From contig JBJXDX010000162.1 of assembly GCA_046154585.1 (NCBI GenBank), forward strand, positions 6,142-70,141: a DNA stretch of 64,000 nt, read 5' to 3'. The notes beneath the pieces are model-generated. The model searched no databases. It worked only from the letters and a program-made list of their open reading frames with translations, and was not told the DNA's origin. A program made the translations under genes and the position numbers. Origin of the DNA: CADEFX01 sp046154585. GTDB lineage: Bacteria > Pseudomonadota > Alphaproteobacteria > Rhizobiales > Hyphomicrobiaceae. This document shows, one piece after another, positions 1 to 9,031 of this stretch. Each line of letters opens with the position of its first letter. The first letter of the stretch is position 1.

Positions 1-1555
1 GGGAAAACGGCCGCCGGATGCCCCCTCCCGCATGATTACGGACGAGATGGTTCCGGCACGCGACGCGGCGCTGAGCTCGTATCGCCCGACATTTCTCGCC
101 GCTATCGACAAAGCGCTAAAGCTGGAAATCTCCCAGCGCCCGAAATCGATTGCCCTATGGCGCAAAGAGCTGCTCGAAGTGTCGGCGGCAGCCGAAGCAG
201 CCGTCGAAACGCCGCCGCCAAAACCTGCGGCAGCTGCGCTTGCAGGCCGCATCGCGCAGCAAGGCAAGGCCGCAAAGGCACCTGCCGCGGCACCGAAAGC
301 GCTGCTGGAAAATTCCGTGGCTGTGATCATGCGTTTGTTCAAGGGCGAAGAGCCCGTTGCAGACGCTCTCGCCAAGCCCGCAAAGCCGAAAGCACGCGCC
401 AAGGTAATCTCTGCGCCGCCGATCGAGGTCAAGCCCAAAGCCAAGACGGCGAAATCCGAACGGCGCGTCGAGCCTCGGCCGATGCGCTCCAAGCGGCGTT
501 GGCGGCCGCTGGCCATCAAGCTGATGATCGGTTTGGGTGTCGCATCGGCTGCGGTGGCCATGCAGGACCATTTTCCCGTCGTTGACCGCCGCGGGCCCAT
601 CACGGGTTCAACGCAATCAGCGAGCCCTGCTCTTCCCGTGACAGCACAAATGGCCGCTCCTCCCGTTGTGAGCCAATTCAAGGGGCACTCGGGACCGGTC
701 AAAGGCGTGGCATTCGCCGGTGACGGACGATGGATCGTGTCCACCGGCGGCGACAGCACAGTGAAAATCTGGAATGCCTCGACGCGCACGCTCGTCCGCA
801 CGGTGACGCTCGATGCAGGAGCGGCGACGGCGCTCGCCGCCGAAGGCCGTCGTGCCGTGTCGGGGCACAAGGATGGCTCCGTGTCGGTGTGGGACTTGGA
901 CGCCGGCGAGAAGGTCGCGACCTTCAAGCGCAATGACGCGATGATTTCGGCTGTCACTTTCATGGGAACGCAGGATCGCTTCGCGGCATCGGCTCACGAT
1001 GGGGCCGTGACCCTGTTCGATGTGGCGGCAAGAGGTGGTGCGATCCCGGTCCTCGAAGGACACGAAGGGGCTGCGGACGCCATGGCGTATTCGTCGGGCG
1101 GCGGCTATCTCGCGTCGGGCGGCGCCGATCGTACGATCAAGCTATGGAACGCCGCGAGCTACAGCCTCATGCGGACGTACCGCGGACACAACGACGCCGT
1201 GACCGCGCTGGCGCTGACGACAGACGGACGCTTGCTCGCCTCGGCCAGCCTCGATGGTGCCGTACGCCTGTGGTCCACGTCGTCGGGGCGCACCTTTCGA
1301 TCCGTCCGCCTGCACAAAGCGCGGGTGAGCGTCCTCGCATTTTCTCCCGACGGTCAGATGCTTGCGTCAGCCAGCGAGGATGGCTCCGTGCGCTTGTGGG
1401 AGTTCCGGCGCGCCCGCGGTGCCCGCGTGGTGGCAGCACTTGGAACAGACGTCCGCAGCCTCAGCTTCTCCCCGGACGGCCGGCGCCTTGCATCGGCCGG
1501 CGGCGACGGTATCGTGCGCCTCTGGGAGGTGGCGGGGATCCGACAGGGGCCGTAA
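1..1555 (+). CDS. Serine/threonine kinase C-lobe fused to a seven-blade WD40 propeller (5' end outside the window)
   Basis: The frame is open from base 2, upstream of the first ATG at 32. The upstream codons read GKRPPDAPSR, and with the following YRPTFLAAIDKALKLEISQR they match the end of a Pkn-type Ser/Thr kinase catalytic domain. The gene is therefore cut by the window edge and the ATG is not its start. After the kinase come an Ala/Lys/Pro-rich linker (about residues 55-150), one membrane segment (about 160-178, following RRWRPLAIK) and seven WD40 repeats (about 215-507) with repeated D-G-x-V-x-L/I-W blade ends, enough for a full propeller. Kinase inside and propeller in the periplasm is the usual topology for such proteins and is inferred here. 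The substrate is unknown. Confidence 0.85.
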   Translation, partial: GKRPPDAPSRMITDEMVPARDAALSSYRPTFLAAIDKALKLEISQRPKSIALWRKELLEVSAAAEAAVETPPPKPAAAALAGRIAQQGKAAKAPAAAPKALLENSVAVIMRLFKGEEPVADALAKPAKPKARAKVISAPPIEVKPKAKTAKSERRVEPRPMRSKRRWRPLAIKLMIGLGVASAAVAMQDHFPVVDRRGPITGSTQSASPALPVTAQMAAPPVVSQFKGHSGPVKGVAFAGDGRWIVSTGGDSTVKIWNASTRTLVRTVTLDAGAATALAAEGRRAVSGHKDGSVSVWDLDAGEKVATFKRNDAMISAVTFMGTQDRFAASAHDGAVTLFDVAARGGAIPVLEGHEGAADAMAYSSGGGYLASGGADRTIKLWNAASYSLMRTYRGHNDAVTALALTTDGRLLASASLDGAVRLWSTSSGRTFRSVRLHKARVSVLAFSPDGQMLASASEDGSVRLWEFRRARGARVVAALGTDVRSLSFSPDGRRLASAGGDGIVRLWEVAGIRQGP

Positions 1556-1583
1556 GACACCTCTGAGGTCCGGAGGAGACAGC

Positions 1584-2501
1584 ATGCCTTCCATCTATCG
1601 CGGCGTATTTCCCATTGCGCCGACGCCCTTCACGGACAGCGGCGAACTGGACCTCGATGGCCAACGCCGTGTGCTGGACTGCATGGTCGACCAGGGCGTC
1701 GACGGCATCTGCATCCTCGCCAACTACTCCGAGCAATTCCTGCTCACGGACCGGGAGCGCGAGACGCTGCTGGACGTGTGCCTGTCACATGTCGCCGGTC
1801 GCGTGCCGGTCATCGTCACGTGCAGCCATTTCAGCACGCAGATTGCGGTCGAGCGAGCCCAACAGGCTGCATCGGCGGGTGCGAAAATGCTCATGCTGAT
1901 GCCGCCCTACCACGGGGCGACGCTGCGGGCGGGCGATACCGGCATGGTCGAGCACTTCGAGCGCATCGCCGCTGCCGTGCAGATCCCCATCATGGTGCAG
2001 GATGCGCCGCTCAGTGGCGTTGGCCTGTCGGTGCCGTTCCTCGTGCAACTGGCCAGAAAGGCGCCGCAGGTCTCCTATTTCAAGATCGAAGTGCCGGGGT
2101 CGGCCGCCAAGCTGCGCGCGTTGATCGAGGCGGGCGGCGATGCCATTGCCGGGCCGTTCGACGGCGAGGAATCGATCACACTCATGGCCGATCTCGACGC
2201 AGGCGCCACGGGAACCATGCCAAGCGCACTCCTGCCCGATCTCATCAAGGGTGTGGTGACGCACTATCAGGCCGGCCGGCGCAAGGAGGCTGCGGCGCAA
2301 TACGCGCGCATCCTGCCGCTCATCAATTTCGAGAACCGCCAGTGCGGACTGCGCGCCACCAAAACCGTAATGATGGAAGGCGGCGTCATCAGAAGCGATT
2401 TTGTTCGCCATCCATTGGAACCGATGCACTCCGCCACGCGTCAAGGGCTGCTAGAACTCGCGCGCGAGGTGGAACCGCTGGTATTGCGTTGGGGAAAATA
2501 A
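1584..2501 (+). CDS. L-2-keto-3-deoxyarabonate dehydratase-like (DapA/NAL superfamily)
   Basis: 305 aa. The ATG at 1584 follows GGAGGAGA, and the gene starts 28 bp after the WD40 gene. The whole protein has the TIM-barrel layout of the DHDPS/N-acetylneuraminate lyase family, with the Schiff-base lysine K167 in SYFKIE. It is not a normal DapA: the usual GTTGE loop is ANYSE (46-50) and the catalytic-tyrosine region YNVP is VQDAP (138-142). ILAN(F/Y)SEQF, MPPYHGAT, IMVQDAP and GPFDGEE are, as I recall the family, typical of 2-keto-3-deoxy-L-arabonate dehydratase from Azospirillum and Herbaspirillum, which converts L-KDA to 2-oxoglutarate semialdehyde in non-phosphorylative arabinose oxidation. 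An IlvD/Edd-type dehydratase that could supply the substrate lies far away at 49.3 kb. The exact substrate is inferred. Confidence 0.8.
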   Translation: MPSIYRGVFPIAPTPFTDSGELDLDGQRRVLDCMVDQGVDGICILANYSEQFLLTDRERETLLDVCLSHVAGRVPVIVTCSHFSTQIAVERAQQAASAGAKMLMLMPPYHGATLRAGDTGMVEHFERIAAAVQIPIMVQDAPLSGVGLSVPFLVQLARKAPQVSYFKIEVPGSAAKLRALIEAGGDAIAGPFDGEESITLMADLDAGATGTMPSALLPDLIKGVVTHYQAGRRKEAAAQYARILPLINFENRQCGLRATKTVMMEGGVIRSDFVRHPLEPMHSATRQGLLELAREVEPLVLRWGK

Positions 2502-2671
2502 GGCAGCGGGTCGCAACATTTGCCGCCGCGGGCGACGATAGTTGAACCTGGGGCGGGTGCGGGCATGACACACGAACGGCCCGCCTGCAGTGCTAAACTT
2601 CGGTTGATTCGACGGGCCGGACAGGGCAACGGCTCCGCGTGATCTTTCGAGGCAAGAGCGGGGAAGACACC

Positions 2672-4054
2672 ATGTTCGGCTGGCGAAAGAAGCAGGAAGG
2701 CTTCGAGTGGCACAAGTACGTGCGCACCACCATCAAGGTGCGGCGTGAGGCGCGGCGCGACAAGGTCGATCGCATGAAACGATCGGCCGCGGAGGGCGTG
2801 AAAGCAGCTGGCAAGGCGGCTGGTGAAGGAGCCAAGGCTGCCGGCGAGGCTGCCGGCTCCTTTGCGCGCGAGGGAGCACATCAGGCCGCCTACGGCGCAC
2901 GGGCCGCGGCAGGCGCGGCGGGTTCGATGGCGAAAAGCGGCGCCCAGAAATTCGGCGCGGGCGCGCGCGTGGCTGCGTCAGCAACTGCTGCGCATACGTG
3001 GGCGGGCATCCTGGGCTTTGGCCGGGGGTGTGCCTATGCCGCGTCGGCCACGGGCCGGGGCTTCACCCGAGCGCTGCACTCCGACGCGCTGCAACCCGCG
3101 CTGCACCTTCTCGGCCGGCCCGGTGTATCCAGTCCTCTCGCTATTGCAGGCGTCATCGGGCTGATGGCCGGTATCACGCGCCCTGCGATGGGTTTCGGTC
3201 TCGACCGCGACGCCGGCATCGGGCTGCTGCTCGGTCTCATCTGCTTGGTGCTCGCCTATGTGCCGCGCGTTGTCCTCGGAACGGCACCAGCACTGCCGAC
3301 GCCGCTGGCACGGCTCGATCCGCAATGGCGCCGCATCGGCGCCTACGCGTCAGTCATGCTGGTTGCTGGAGCGATCGTCTGGAGTTTCCTGCCGGAGCGC
3401 AGAACGCTGCCCGGACTGGGGCAGCTCTCCAGCATGACGTTGGGCAGCAGCCAGACCGTCGAGGGTCGTGCCACCGTCCTCACCGGCGACCTTATGCGCG
3501 TCGATCATACACTGGTGAAGCTAGCTGGCGTCGAGGCACCCGAGCGCGAGCAACGGTGCCAGCGGCCCGGCAACAAACGGTGGCGCTGCGCCGAGGCTGC
3601 GACCGATGCTTTGGCGAGACTGACCCGGCGCCGCCCGATCACGTGTCAGACGAAGGGCACCGATGCGCTCGGCCGCCTGAAGGCTGTTTGCTACGACGGC
3701 ACCACCGACATTGCCGCAGCGCTCGTGAGCGGCGGCCATGTGTTTGCCGAGTCGGGCTTCATGTCCCGCTATGCGCAGCAGGAGGCGGCGGCCAAGTCGG
3801 CGAAGCTCGGTCTGTGGAGCGGAGAGAGCGAGCGGCCGGGCGACTTCCGTGCCAGAGCGTGGGACGAGGCCAAGCGCACCGCGCCCGAAGGCTGCCCGAT
3901 CAAGGGGCACCTCGCCGGCAACGCCAAGCTCTATGTCCTGCCCTGGTCGGCAGACTATCACCGCGTTCGTATCAGCAAGGCACGGGGCGAACGCTGGTTC
4001 TGCAGCGAGCAGGAGGCGATTTCGGCAGGCTGGAGACCGGTCGAGCGCGGCTGA
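2672..4054 (+). CDS. Membrane protein with C-terminal thermonuclease (SNase-like) domain
   Basis: 460 aa from the ATG at 2672 (purine-rich GAGCGGGGAAG upstream). Residues about 30-120 are an Ala/Gly/Lys-rich helical stretch with repeated KAAG/EGAKAAGEAAG units. Three hydrophobic segments follow (about 150-175, 180-205, 225-245). The C-terminal part (about 255-400) looks like a staphylococcal-nuclease fold: VKLAGVEAPE (V282-E291) and ALGRLKAVCYDG with R335. The catalytic Arg of the R-x-x-x-(V/I)-D-x-P-E motif is replaced by Lys (K283), while the Glu (E291) and second Arg (R335) are kept, so activity is uncertain. A membrane-tethered nuclease facing the periplasm is inferred. It is convergent with pheT. 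Confidence 0.7.
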   Translation: MFGWRKKQEGFEWHKYVRTTIKVRREARRDKVDRMKRSAAEGVKAAGKAAGEGAKAAGEAAGSFAREGAHQAAYGARAAAGAAGSMAKSGAQKFGAGARVAASATAAHTWAGILGFGRGCAYAASATGRGFTRALHSDALQPALHLLGRPGVSSPLAIAGVIGLMAGITRPAMGFGLDRDAGIGLLLGLICLVLAYVPRVVLGTAPALPTPLARLDPQWRRIGAYASVMLVAGAIVWSFLPERRTLPGLGQLSSMTLGSSQTVEGRATVLTGDLMRVDHTLVKLAGVEAPEREQRCQRPGNKRWRCAEAATDALARLTRRRPITCQTKGTDALGRLKAVCYDGTTDIAAALVSGGHVFAESGFMSRYAQQEAAAKSAKLGLWSGESERPGDFRARAWDEAKRTAPEGCPIKGHLAGNAKLYVLPWSADYHRVRISKARGERWFCSEQEAISAGWRPVERG

Positions 4055-4075
4055 TTATGCTTGCCACGCCGAACC

Positions 4076-6499
4076 TCAGCCTCTGATCTGGCCGCCCGTG
4101 GCGCGTTGGACCTCGGCGACGATTTTGGCCGATACAGCTTCGATCTCCTGATCGGTCAGCGTTTTGACCTTGGGTGCCAGCATAACGGTGATGGCGAGAG
4201 ATTTCTTATCACCAGCTAGGGTGCCGCCGTCGAACACGTCAAACACCAGAACGCCAGCGATCAGTGCTTTGTCAGCCGAAAATGCAGCCTTCACGATATC
4301 TCCGGCCGCGACCTCTCTTCCAACTACGAAAGCAAAATCGCGAGTGACCGGCTGAAAAAGAGCGGTGTCGAACGGAGGCCGCGTTCGCGCCTTACGCTTC
4401 TCGGCGGGCAACGCATCGAGAAATACTTCGAATGCCGCGACCGGCCCCGCCACATCGAGGGCATTCAGTGTCCGAGGATGCACCTCACCGAAATGGGCGA
4501 GCACGACCTTCGGGCCGAGCTTCAGGCTGGCGCTGCGCCCTGGATGGAACCAAGGCGGCGCGTCCTGCGTGATCTGCGCGCGCGCCGGATCGACGCCAAG
4601 TGCGGACAGCAGGGCGAACACGTCGGCTTTGACGTCGAAGAAGTCGGCTTGCCGGGCAGAGCCATCCCAGAGCCGGCCCGCGCCTGCCAGAGATACTGTG
4701 CCGGCCCGCACACCGCCTGCGATCATGAACTGATCTTCCGGACGATCGCCGCGATAAGCTTGGCCCAGTTCGAACAGCGACAGGTCGGCGTGCCCATGGT
4801 TGCGATTCGTCTGCGTGGCAGCAAGCAGACTTGGGAGAAGGCTCGGTCGCATATCGCTCATCTCGCTCGAGATGGGGTTGGCCAATTCAAGGGCCTTCTG
4901 TCCGCCGCCGAACAGCTCGGCCTGCGTGTGCGTGATGAACGACCAGGTGATGGTCTCCACCAGACCGCGGCCCGCCATCAGCCTGCGCGCGCGGCGCACG
5001 CGCCGCTGCTTCTCCGTGAGAACGGGTCGCGCCACGCCGTGCGGCCTGGGCATTGCCGCGGAGGGAATGGCATCCAGGCCATAGATACGGGCAACCTCTT
5101 CCACGAGATCGGCCGGACCGTGCACATCGGGCCGCCACGTCGGCACGGTCACGTCGATGGTCTCACCCTTGCCTGCAAGCGCGAAGCCGAGCGCCTCCAA
5201 AGTCCGGCGCGCCCGAGCCTCGGGCAGGGATAGCCCAGCGAGCTTCTGGATGCGCTTGAGATTGAAGGGGACAATCTTCTTCTTGATGGGCGGCCGGCCG
5301 GCGATGCGCGCTTTGGAAGGCGTGCCGCCAGCGCCATCCATCATCATGCGGGTCGCGAGATCGAGACCGGGTTCCATGAAGGCCGGATCAACGCCGCGCT
5401 CGAAGCGGTAGCGCGCGTCCGTCTGCAGGCCGACCTTGCGACCCGTAGCGGCTGTCCGCAACGGATCGAAGTACGCGCATTCGATGAGGACGTTGCGGGT
5501 CTCATGCGTGCTGCCTGTGTCCTCGCCACCCATGATGCCGCCGAAGCCGAGAACCGCACGATCATCCGCGATCACGCACATGGTCTCGTCGGCGTCGTAG
5601 GTCTTGCCGTCGAGGCCGAGGAACCTCTCGCCTGTTTTGCCGAGACGCGCACGGATCGCACCCACGAGCTTGTCCGCATCATAGACGTGCAGCGGCCGGC
5701 CGCGATCGAGGCTGATGTAGTTGGTGACATCGACGACTGCATTGATCGGCCGCAAGCCGACCGCCTTGAGGCGGCGCTGCATCCACGCTGGCGATGCGCC
5801 GTTCTTGATGCCGCGAATATACCGGCCCGCAAAGCACGGACAGGCATCCTCGCTGCCCGTGGGAAACGTAAGCTCGATGTCGATCGGACAGTCGTACGTG
5901 CCTTCTACGCCGGTAATATCGGGCTCAGGCTTGAGCGTGCCGAGGCCGCAAGCCGCCAAGTCACGGGCGATGCCGCGCACACCTGTGCAATCGGGGCGAT
6001 TGGGCGTCAGCTTGACCTCGATGACGGGATCGTTGAGGCCCATGACGTCGGCATAGCGCTTGCCGATGTCCGCTGCGGCCGCATCGCCAAGATCGACGAT
6101 CCCCTCATGATTGTCAGAGAGCTGCATCTCACGCTCGGAGAGCAGCATGCCGTTCGACACGACGCCTCGCACCGGACGCTTGTCGAGCGTGATCTGCGTG
6201 CCCGGAATGTAGCTGCCGACCGGCGCGAACACGCCGACGAGGCCCGTACGCGCATTGGGCGCGCCGCAGACCACCTCGAACACACCGCCGCCGGTGTCGA
6301 CCTGACAGACCTGCAGCTTGTCGGCGTTCGGGTGCTTCTCGGCCTTCAGCACACGCCCGATCACGAACGGGCCGAGCGCCTTCGCCGGATCGTCGACGCC
6401 TTCAACCTCGAGGCCGATGCTCGACAGTCGCGTGGTCAGCACTTCCAGGGAAGCGTCTGTGTCGAGGTGATCCTTGAGCCAGGACAGCGTGAATTTCAT
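4076..6499 (-). CDS. pheT: Phenylalanine--tRNA ligase beta subunit
   Basis: 807 aa, the normal bacterial PheT length. It is the non-catalytic subunit of the (alpha-beta)2 enzyme that charges tRNA-Phe in the cytosol. Domains in order: N-terminal B1, EMAP/tRNA-binding OB fold (about 39-148, with FVIGRVLKAEKHPNADKLQV), B3/B4 editing domain (about 215-395, INAVVDVTNYI), B5 (about 405-480), catalytic-like core (about 485-700) and C-terminal FDX-ACB anticodon-binding domain (about 713-806, PVTRDFAFVV). It starts 30 bp after the end of pheS and is probably cotranscribed with it. Confidence 0.98.
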   Translation of the reverse strand: MKFTLSWLKDHLDTDASLEVLTTRLSSIGLEVEGVDDPAKALGPFVIGRVLKAEKHPNADKLQVCQVDTGGGVFEVVCGAPNARTGLVGVFAPVGSYIPGTQITLDKRPVRGVVSNGMLLSEREMQLSDNHEGIVDLGDAAAADIGKRYADVMGLNDPVIEVKLTPNRPDCTGVRGIARDLAACGLGTLKPEPDITGVEGTYDCPIDIELTFPTGSEDACPCFAGRYIRGIKNGASPAWMQRRLKAVGLRPINAVVDVTNYISLDRGRPLHVYDADKLVGAIRARLGKTGERFLGLDGKTYDADETMCVIADDRAVLGFGGIMGGEDTGSTHETRNVLIECAYFDPLRTAATGRKVGLQTDARYRFERGVDPAFMEPGLDLATRMMMDGAGGTPSKARIAGRPPIKKKIVPFNLKRIQKLAGLSLPEARARRTLEALGFALAGKGETIDVTVPTWRPDVHGPADLVEEVARIYGLDAIPSAAMPRPHGVARPVLTEKQRRVRRARRLMAGRGLVETITWSFITHTQAELFGGGQKALELANPISSEMSDMRPSLLPSLLAATQTNRNHGHADLSLFELGQAYRGDRPEDQFMIAGGVRAGTVSLAGAGRLWDGSARQADFFDVKADVFALLSALGVDPARAQITQDAPPWFHPGRSASLKLGPKVVLAHFGEVHPRTLNALDVAGPVAAFEVFLDALPAEKRKARTRPPFDTALFQPVTRDFAFVVGREVAAGDIVKAAFSADKALIAGVLVFDVFDGGTLAGDKKSLAITVMLAPKVKTLTDQEIEAVSAKIVAEVQRATGGQIRG

Positions 6500-6529
6500 G
6501 AACGTGAACCCTGCGCGAGACTGCGCCGA

Positions 6530-7603
6530 TCAGGACGAGACGCCGCCGGCAAGCGTCGGCACGTCGAGGGAAAGGAAGCCGTAGTGCCGGAGCCAGCGCA
6601 TGTCGGCGGCAAACATATCGCGCAGATCCGGAATGCCGTACTTGAGCATGGCGATACGATCGAGGCCCATGCCAAACGCGAAGCCCTGATACTTCTCCGG
6701 ATCGAGCCCGCAGTTGGCGATCACGTTCGGATGCACCATGCCTGAGCCCAGGATCTCGAGCCAGCTGCCCGGTTTGCCGATAGCGGCGGCGTCGATGTCC
6801 ACCTCCATGGACGGCTCGGTGAATGGGAAATGCGATGCGCGGAAGCGCATCTTCACGTCATCGACCTCGAAGAAGGCCTTGCAGAATTCCTCCAGGCACC
6901 ATTTCAGGTGGCCGAGATGCGTTTCCTCATCGATGACGAGGCCTTCGATCTGGTGAAACATCGGCGTGTGTGTCTGGTCGCTGTCGCTGCGATAGACGCG
7001 TCCCGGGACGATGATGCGGATCGGCGGCTTTTGCGTCAGCATCGTGCGGATCTGCACCGGGCTGGTGTGCGTGCGCAGCACCATGCGCGACCCGTCCGCC
7101 TTCGGCTGCAGGTAGAACGTGTCGTGATCCTGCCGCGCGGGATGCTCCGGCGGGATGTTGAGCTTGGTGAAATTGTAGTCGTCGGTCTCGATGTCGGGAC
7201 CTTCGGCGACGGCGAAGCCCATGTCGCCGAAAATCTCGATGATCTCGTCATAGACCTGAGACACGGGATGAATGCGGCCATCGGCCAGCGGGCCCAGGCG
7301 GACGGGCAACGTTACGTCGATGCGCTCGGTGGCGAGACGCTCATCGAGAGCTGCCGCCTCCAAATCGCTCTTGCGCGCGTCGAGTGCGCCCATCACGCGC
7401 TCCTTGACCGCGTTGACGGCCTGGCCAAAGGCCTTGCGTTCGTCGGGAGCCATCTTGCCGAGCTGGGCCATCAGCTCGGAGACGCGCCCCTTTTTGCCGA
7501 GCGCTGCGATGCGTACTTGCTCGAGCGCGGTCAGGTCGCGCGCGGCCGAAATCTCGGAAACGAGATCGCGCTCGAGGGCCGTGATGTCAGTGTTTGCCGT
7601 CAT
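6530..7603 (-). CDS. pheS: Phenylalanine--tRNA ligase alpha subunit
   Basis: 357 aa, standard PheS length. It is the catalytic class II subunit forming phenylalanyl-adenylate and Phe-tRNA. The N-terminal coiled coil (about 1-90) is followed by the class II core, with motif 2 around PGRVYRSDSDQTHTPMFHQI and motif 3 as FAFGMGLDRIAMLKYGIPDL. It lies upstream of pheT and 119 bp downstream of rplT on the same strand. This matches the infC-rpmI-rplT-pheS-pheT order common in bacteria. Confidence 0.98.
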   Translation of the reverse strand: MTANTDITALERDLVSEISAARDLTALEQVRIAALGKKGRVSELMAQLGKMAPDERKAFGQAVNAVKERVMGALDARKSDLEAAALDERLATERIDVTLPVRLGPLADGRIHPVSQVYDEIIEIFGDMGFAVAEGPDIETDDYNFTKLNIPPEHPARQDHDTFYLQPKADGSRMVLRTHTSPVQIRTMLTQKPPIRIIVPGRVYRSDSDQTHTPMFHQIEGLVIDEETHLGHLKWCLEEFCKAFFEVDDVKMRFRASHFPFTEPSMEVDIDAAAIGKPGSWLEILGSGMVHPNVIANCGLDPEKYQGFAFGMGLDRIAMLKYGIPDLRDMFAADMRWLRHYGFLSLDVPTLAGGVSS

Positions 7604-7722
7604 GTCACATCTGGGCGCATGTCTGCCCCGAGGCGCCGGACACTGGTCTGGACGGCACTCGGGAAACAGATTGGATCAACGAGCCGCGCGAAGATGCGGC
7701 GGCTGGCGATACGTGGGTCAGC

Positions 7723-8082
7723 TTAGGCTGCCTTGGCCTGCGCGGCCTGATCGACCAGAGCCTTGAATGCCGCGGTGTCCTTCACCGCGATATCCGCCAG
7801 CACCTTGCGGTCGATCTCGATGCCGGCCTGCGACAGGCCGTGAATAAATCGACCGTAGGTCATGCCGTGCTCGCGCACGGCCGCGTTGATGCGCTGGATC
7901 CAGAGCGCCCGGAACGTGCGCTTCTTGCGCTTGCGGTCGCGATAAGCGTACTGCATCGCCTTCTCGACCGCCTGCTTGGCGACCCGGATCGTGTTCTTGC
8001 GGCGGCCCTGGTAGCCCTTCGCAAGCTTCAGGACCTTCTTGTGTTTGGCATGTGCGGTGACGCCGCGCTTGACGCGTGACAT
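7723..8082 (-). CDS. rplT: 50S ribosomal protein L20
   Basis: 119 aa with the conserved N-terminus MSRVKRGVTAHAKHKKVLK and the basic helix GYQGRRKNTIRVAKQAVEKA. It binds 23S rRNA during 50S assembly. It follows rpmI by 50 bp in the infC-rpmI-rplT cluster. In E. coli and Bacillus, L20 or IF3 autoregulates this operon. No leader structure was resolved here. Confidence 0.98.
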   Translation of the reverse strand: MSRVKRGVTAHAKHKKVLKLAKGYQGRRKNTIRVAKQAVEKAMQYAYRDRKRKKRTFRALWIQRINAAVREHGMTYGRFIHGLSQAGIEIDRKVLADIAVKDTAAFKALVDQAAQAKAA

Positions 8083-8132
8083 GAGTGTTCTCCGTCGAGA
8101 TGAGCTTCAAATGTAAGGGGCTTGCGACCGTG

Positions 8133-8333
8133 CTAGCGGTGATACGGCATGTACTTCTTGACGATCCCGGCATCGCTGTCGCTCAGCACCATGGTGCCGC
8201 GTGCCGAACGCACGAACTTGGCCGTGCGCTTGATCATGCCGTGCCGCTTGCCCTGAGCCTGGGCTTTGACCTTGCCCGTGCCCGTCACTTTGAAGCGCTT
8301 CTTGGCGCCACTCTTGGTCTTCATCTTGGGCAT
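8133..8333 (-). CDS. rpmI: 50S ribosomal protein L35
   Basis: 66 aa, starting MPKMKTKSGAKKRFKVTGTG, the L35 signature. An upstream in-frame ATG would give 95 aa. The ATG at 8333 is chosen because it begins at the conserved MPKMKT and has AGGAGAG a few bases upstream. It lies between infC (158-bp gap) and rplT (50-bp gap). Confidence 0.97.
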   Translation of the reverse strand: MPKMKTKSGAKKRFKVTGTGKVKAQAQGKRHGMIKRTAKFVRSARGTMVLSDSDAGIVKKYMPYHR

Positions 8334-8491
8334 TTTGCTCTCCTGATGAATGCTCTCGCTAGCCGGCAAGCCGACCCGAGGCAAAGTGTGATTGTCAAAG
8401 CATGAAAGCCGCCACGGCATGCCCCGCCGGGCGGCTCCGGGCGCTCTTCTAGCCCAATTGCCGGGATTGCCGCAAGGAAGAAGGCGCCGGG

Positions 8492-9031
8492 CTAACGCGG
8501 CGCCAGCACCATCACCATCTGCCGGCCTTCCAGGCGCGGCTCGGCCTCGACCTTGGCCAACGGTTCGATGTCGCTCTTAACTTTTTGAAGAAGCTGGTAG
8601 CCGAGCTCCTGATGCGCCATTTCGCGGCCACGGAAGCGCAGCGTTACCTTGACCTTGTCGCCGTCGTCGAAGAAGCGCTTCATCGACCGCATCTTCACAT
8701 CGTAATCGTGATCGTCGATGCTCGGCCGCATCTTGATCTCTTTGATTTCGACGACTTTTTGCCTCTTGCGGGCTTCGGCGGCCTTTTTCTGCTCCTGGTA
8801 CTTGAACTTGCCGTAGTCCAGGATCTTGCAGACCGGAGGATTGGCATCTGGGGAAATTTCGACCAGATCCAGGCCGGCTGTTGTCGCACGGGCCATGGCG
8901 TCTTCGTAACTGACAACGCCGACGTTTTCGCCGGTCTCATCGATCAGCCGAACGTCCTTCGACCGGATCGCTTCGTTCATTCTGGGGCCGGATTGCTCTC
9001 GCTCCGGCGCGGCGCGCATTGGACGACGGAT
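8492..9031 (-). CDS. infC: Translation initiation factor IF-3 with a probable ATC start codon
   Basis: The conserved IF-3 protein runs from NEAIRSKDVRLID to EGRQMVMVLAPR, with an N-domain, a Lys-rich linker around KKAAEARKRQK and a C-domain that binds the 30S subunit. The first ATG (9019, 175 aa) has no Shine-Dalgarno sequence. Four codons upstream, in frame, is ATC-CGT-CGT-CCA at 9031, preceded by GGAG with a 7-base spacer. This gives an N-terminus (M)RRPMR like other alphaproteobacterial IF-3 proteins (179 aa). Rare AUU/AUC-type starts are known for infC and let IF-3 repress its own translation. The ATC start is inferred from the SD and the homologous N-terminus. Confidence 0.93.
   Translation of the reverse strand: MRRPMRAAPEREQSGPRMNEAIRSKDVRLIDETGENVGVVSYEDAMARATTAGLDLVEISPDANPPVCKILDYGKFKYQEQKKAAEARKRQKVVEIKEIKMRPSIDDHDYDVKMRSMKRFFDDGDKVKVTLRFRGREMAHQELGYQLLQKVKSDIEPLAKVEAEPRLEGRQMVMVLAPR

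Noticed and set aside
1584..2501. Call as dapA (4-hydroxy-tetrahydrodipicolinate synthase)
   Set aside because: Key Tyr and GTT loop residues are missing, and other motifs match another subfamily.
5504..6745. 413-codon open frame antisense to pheT
   Set aside because: No domain or ribosome site; pheT on the other strand is certain.
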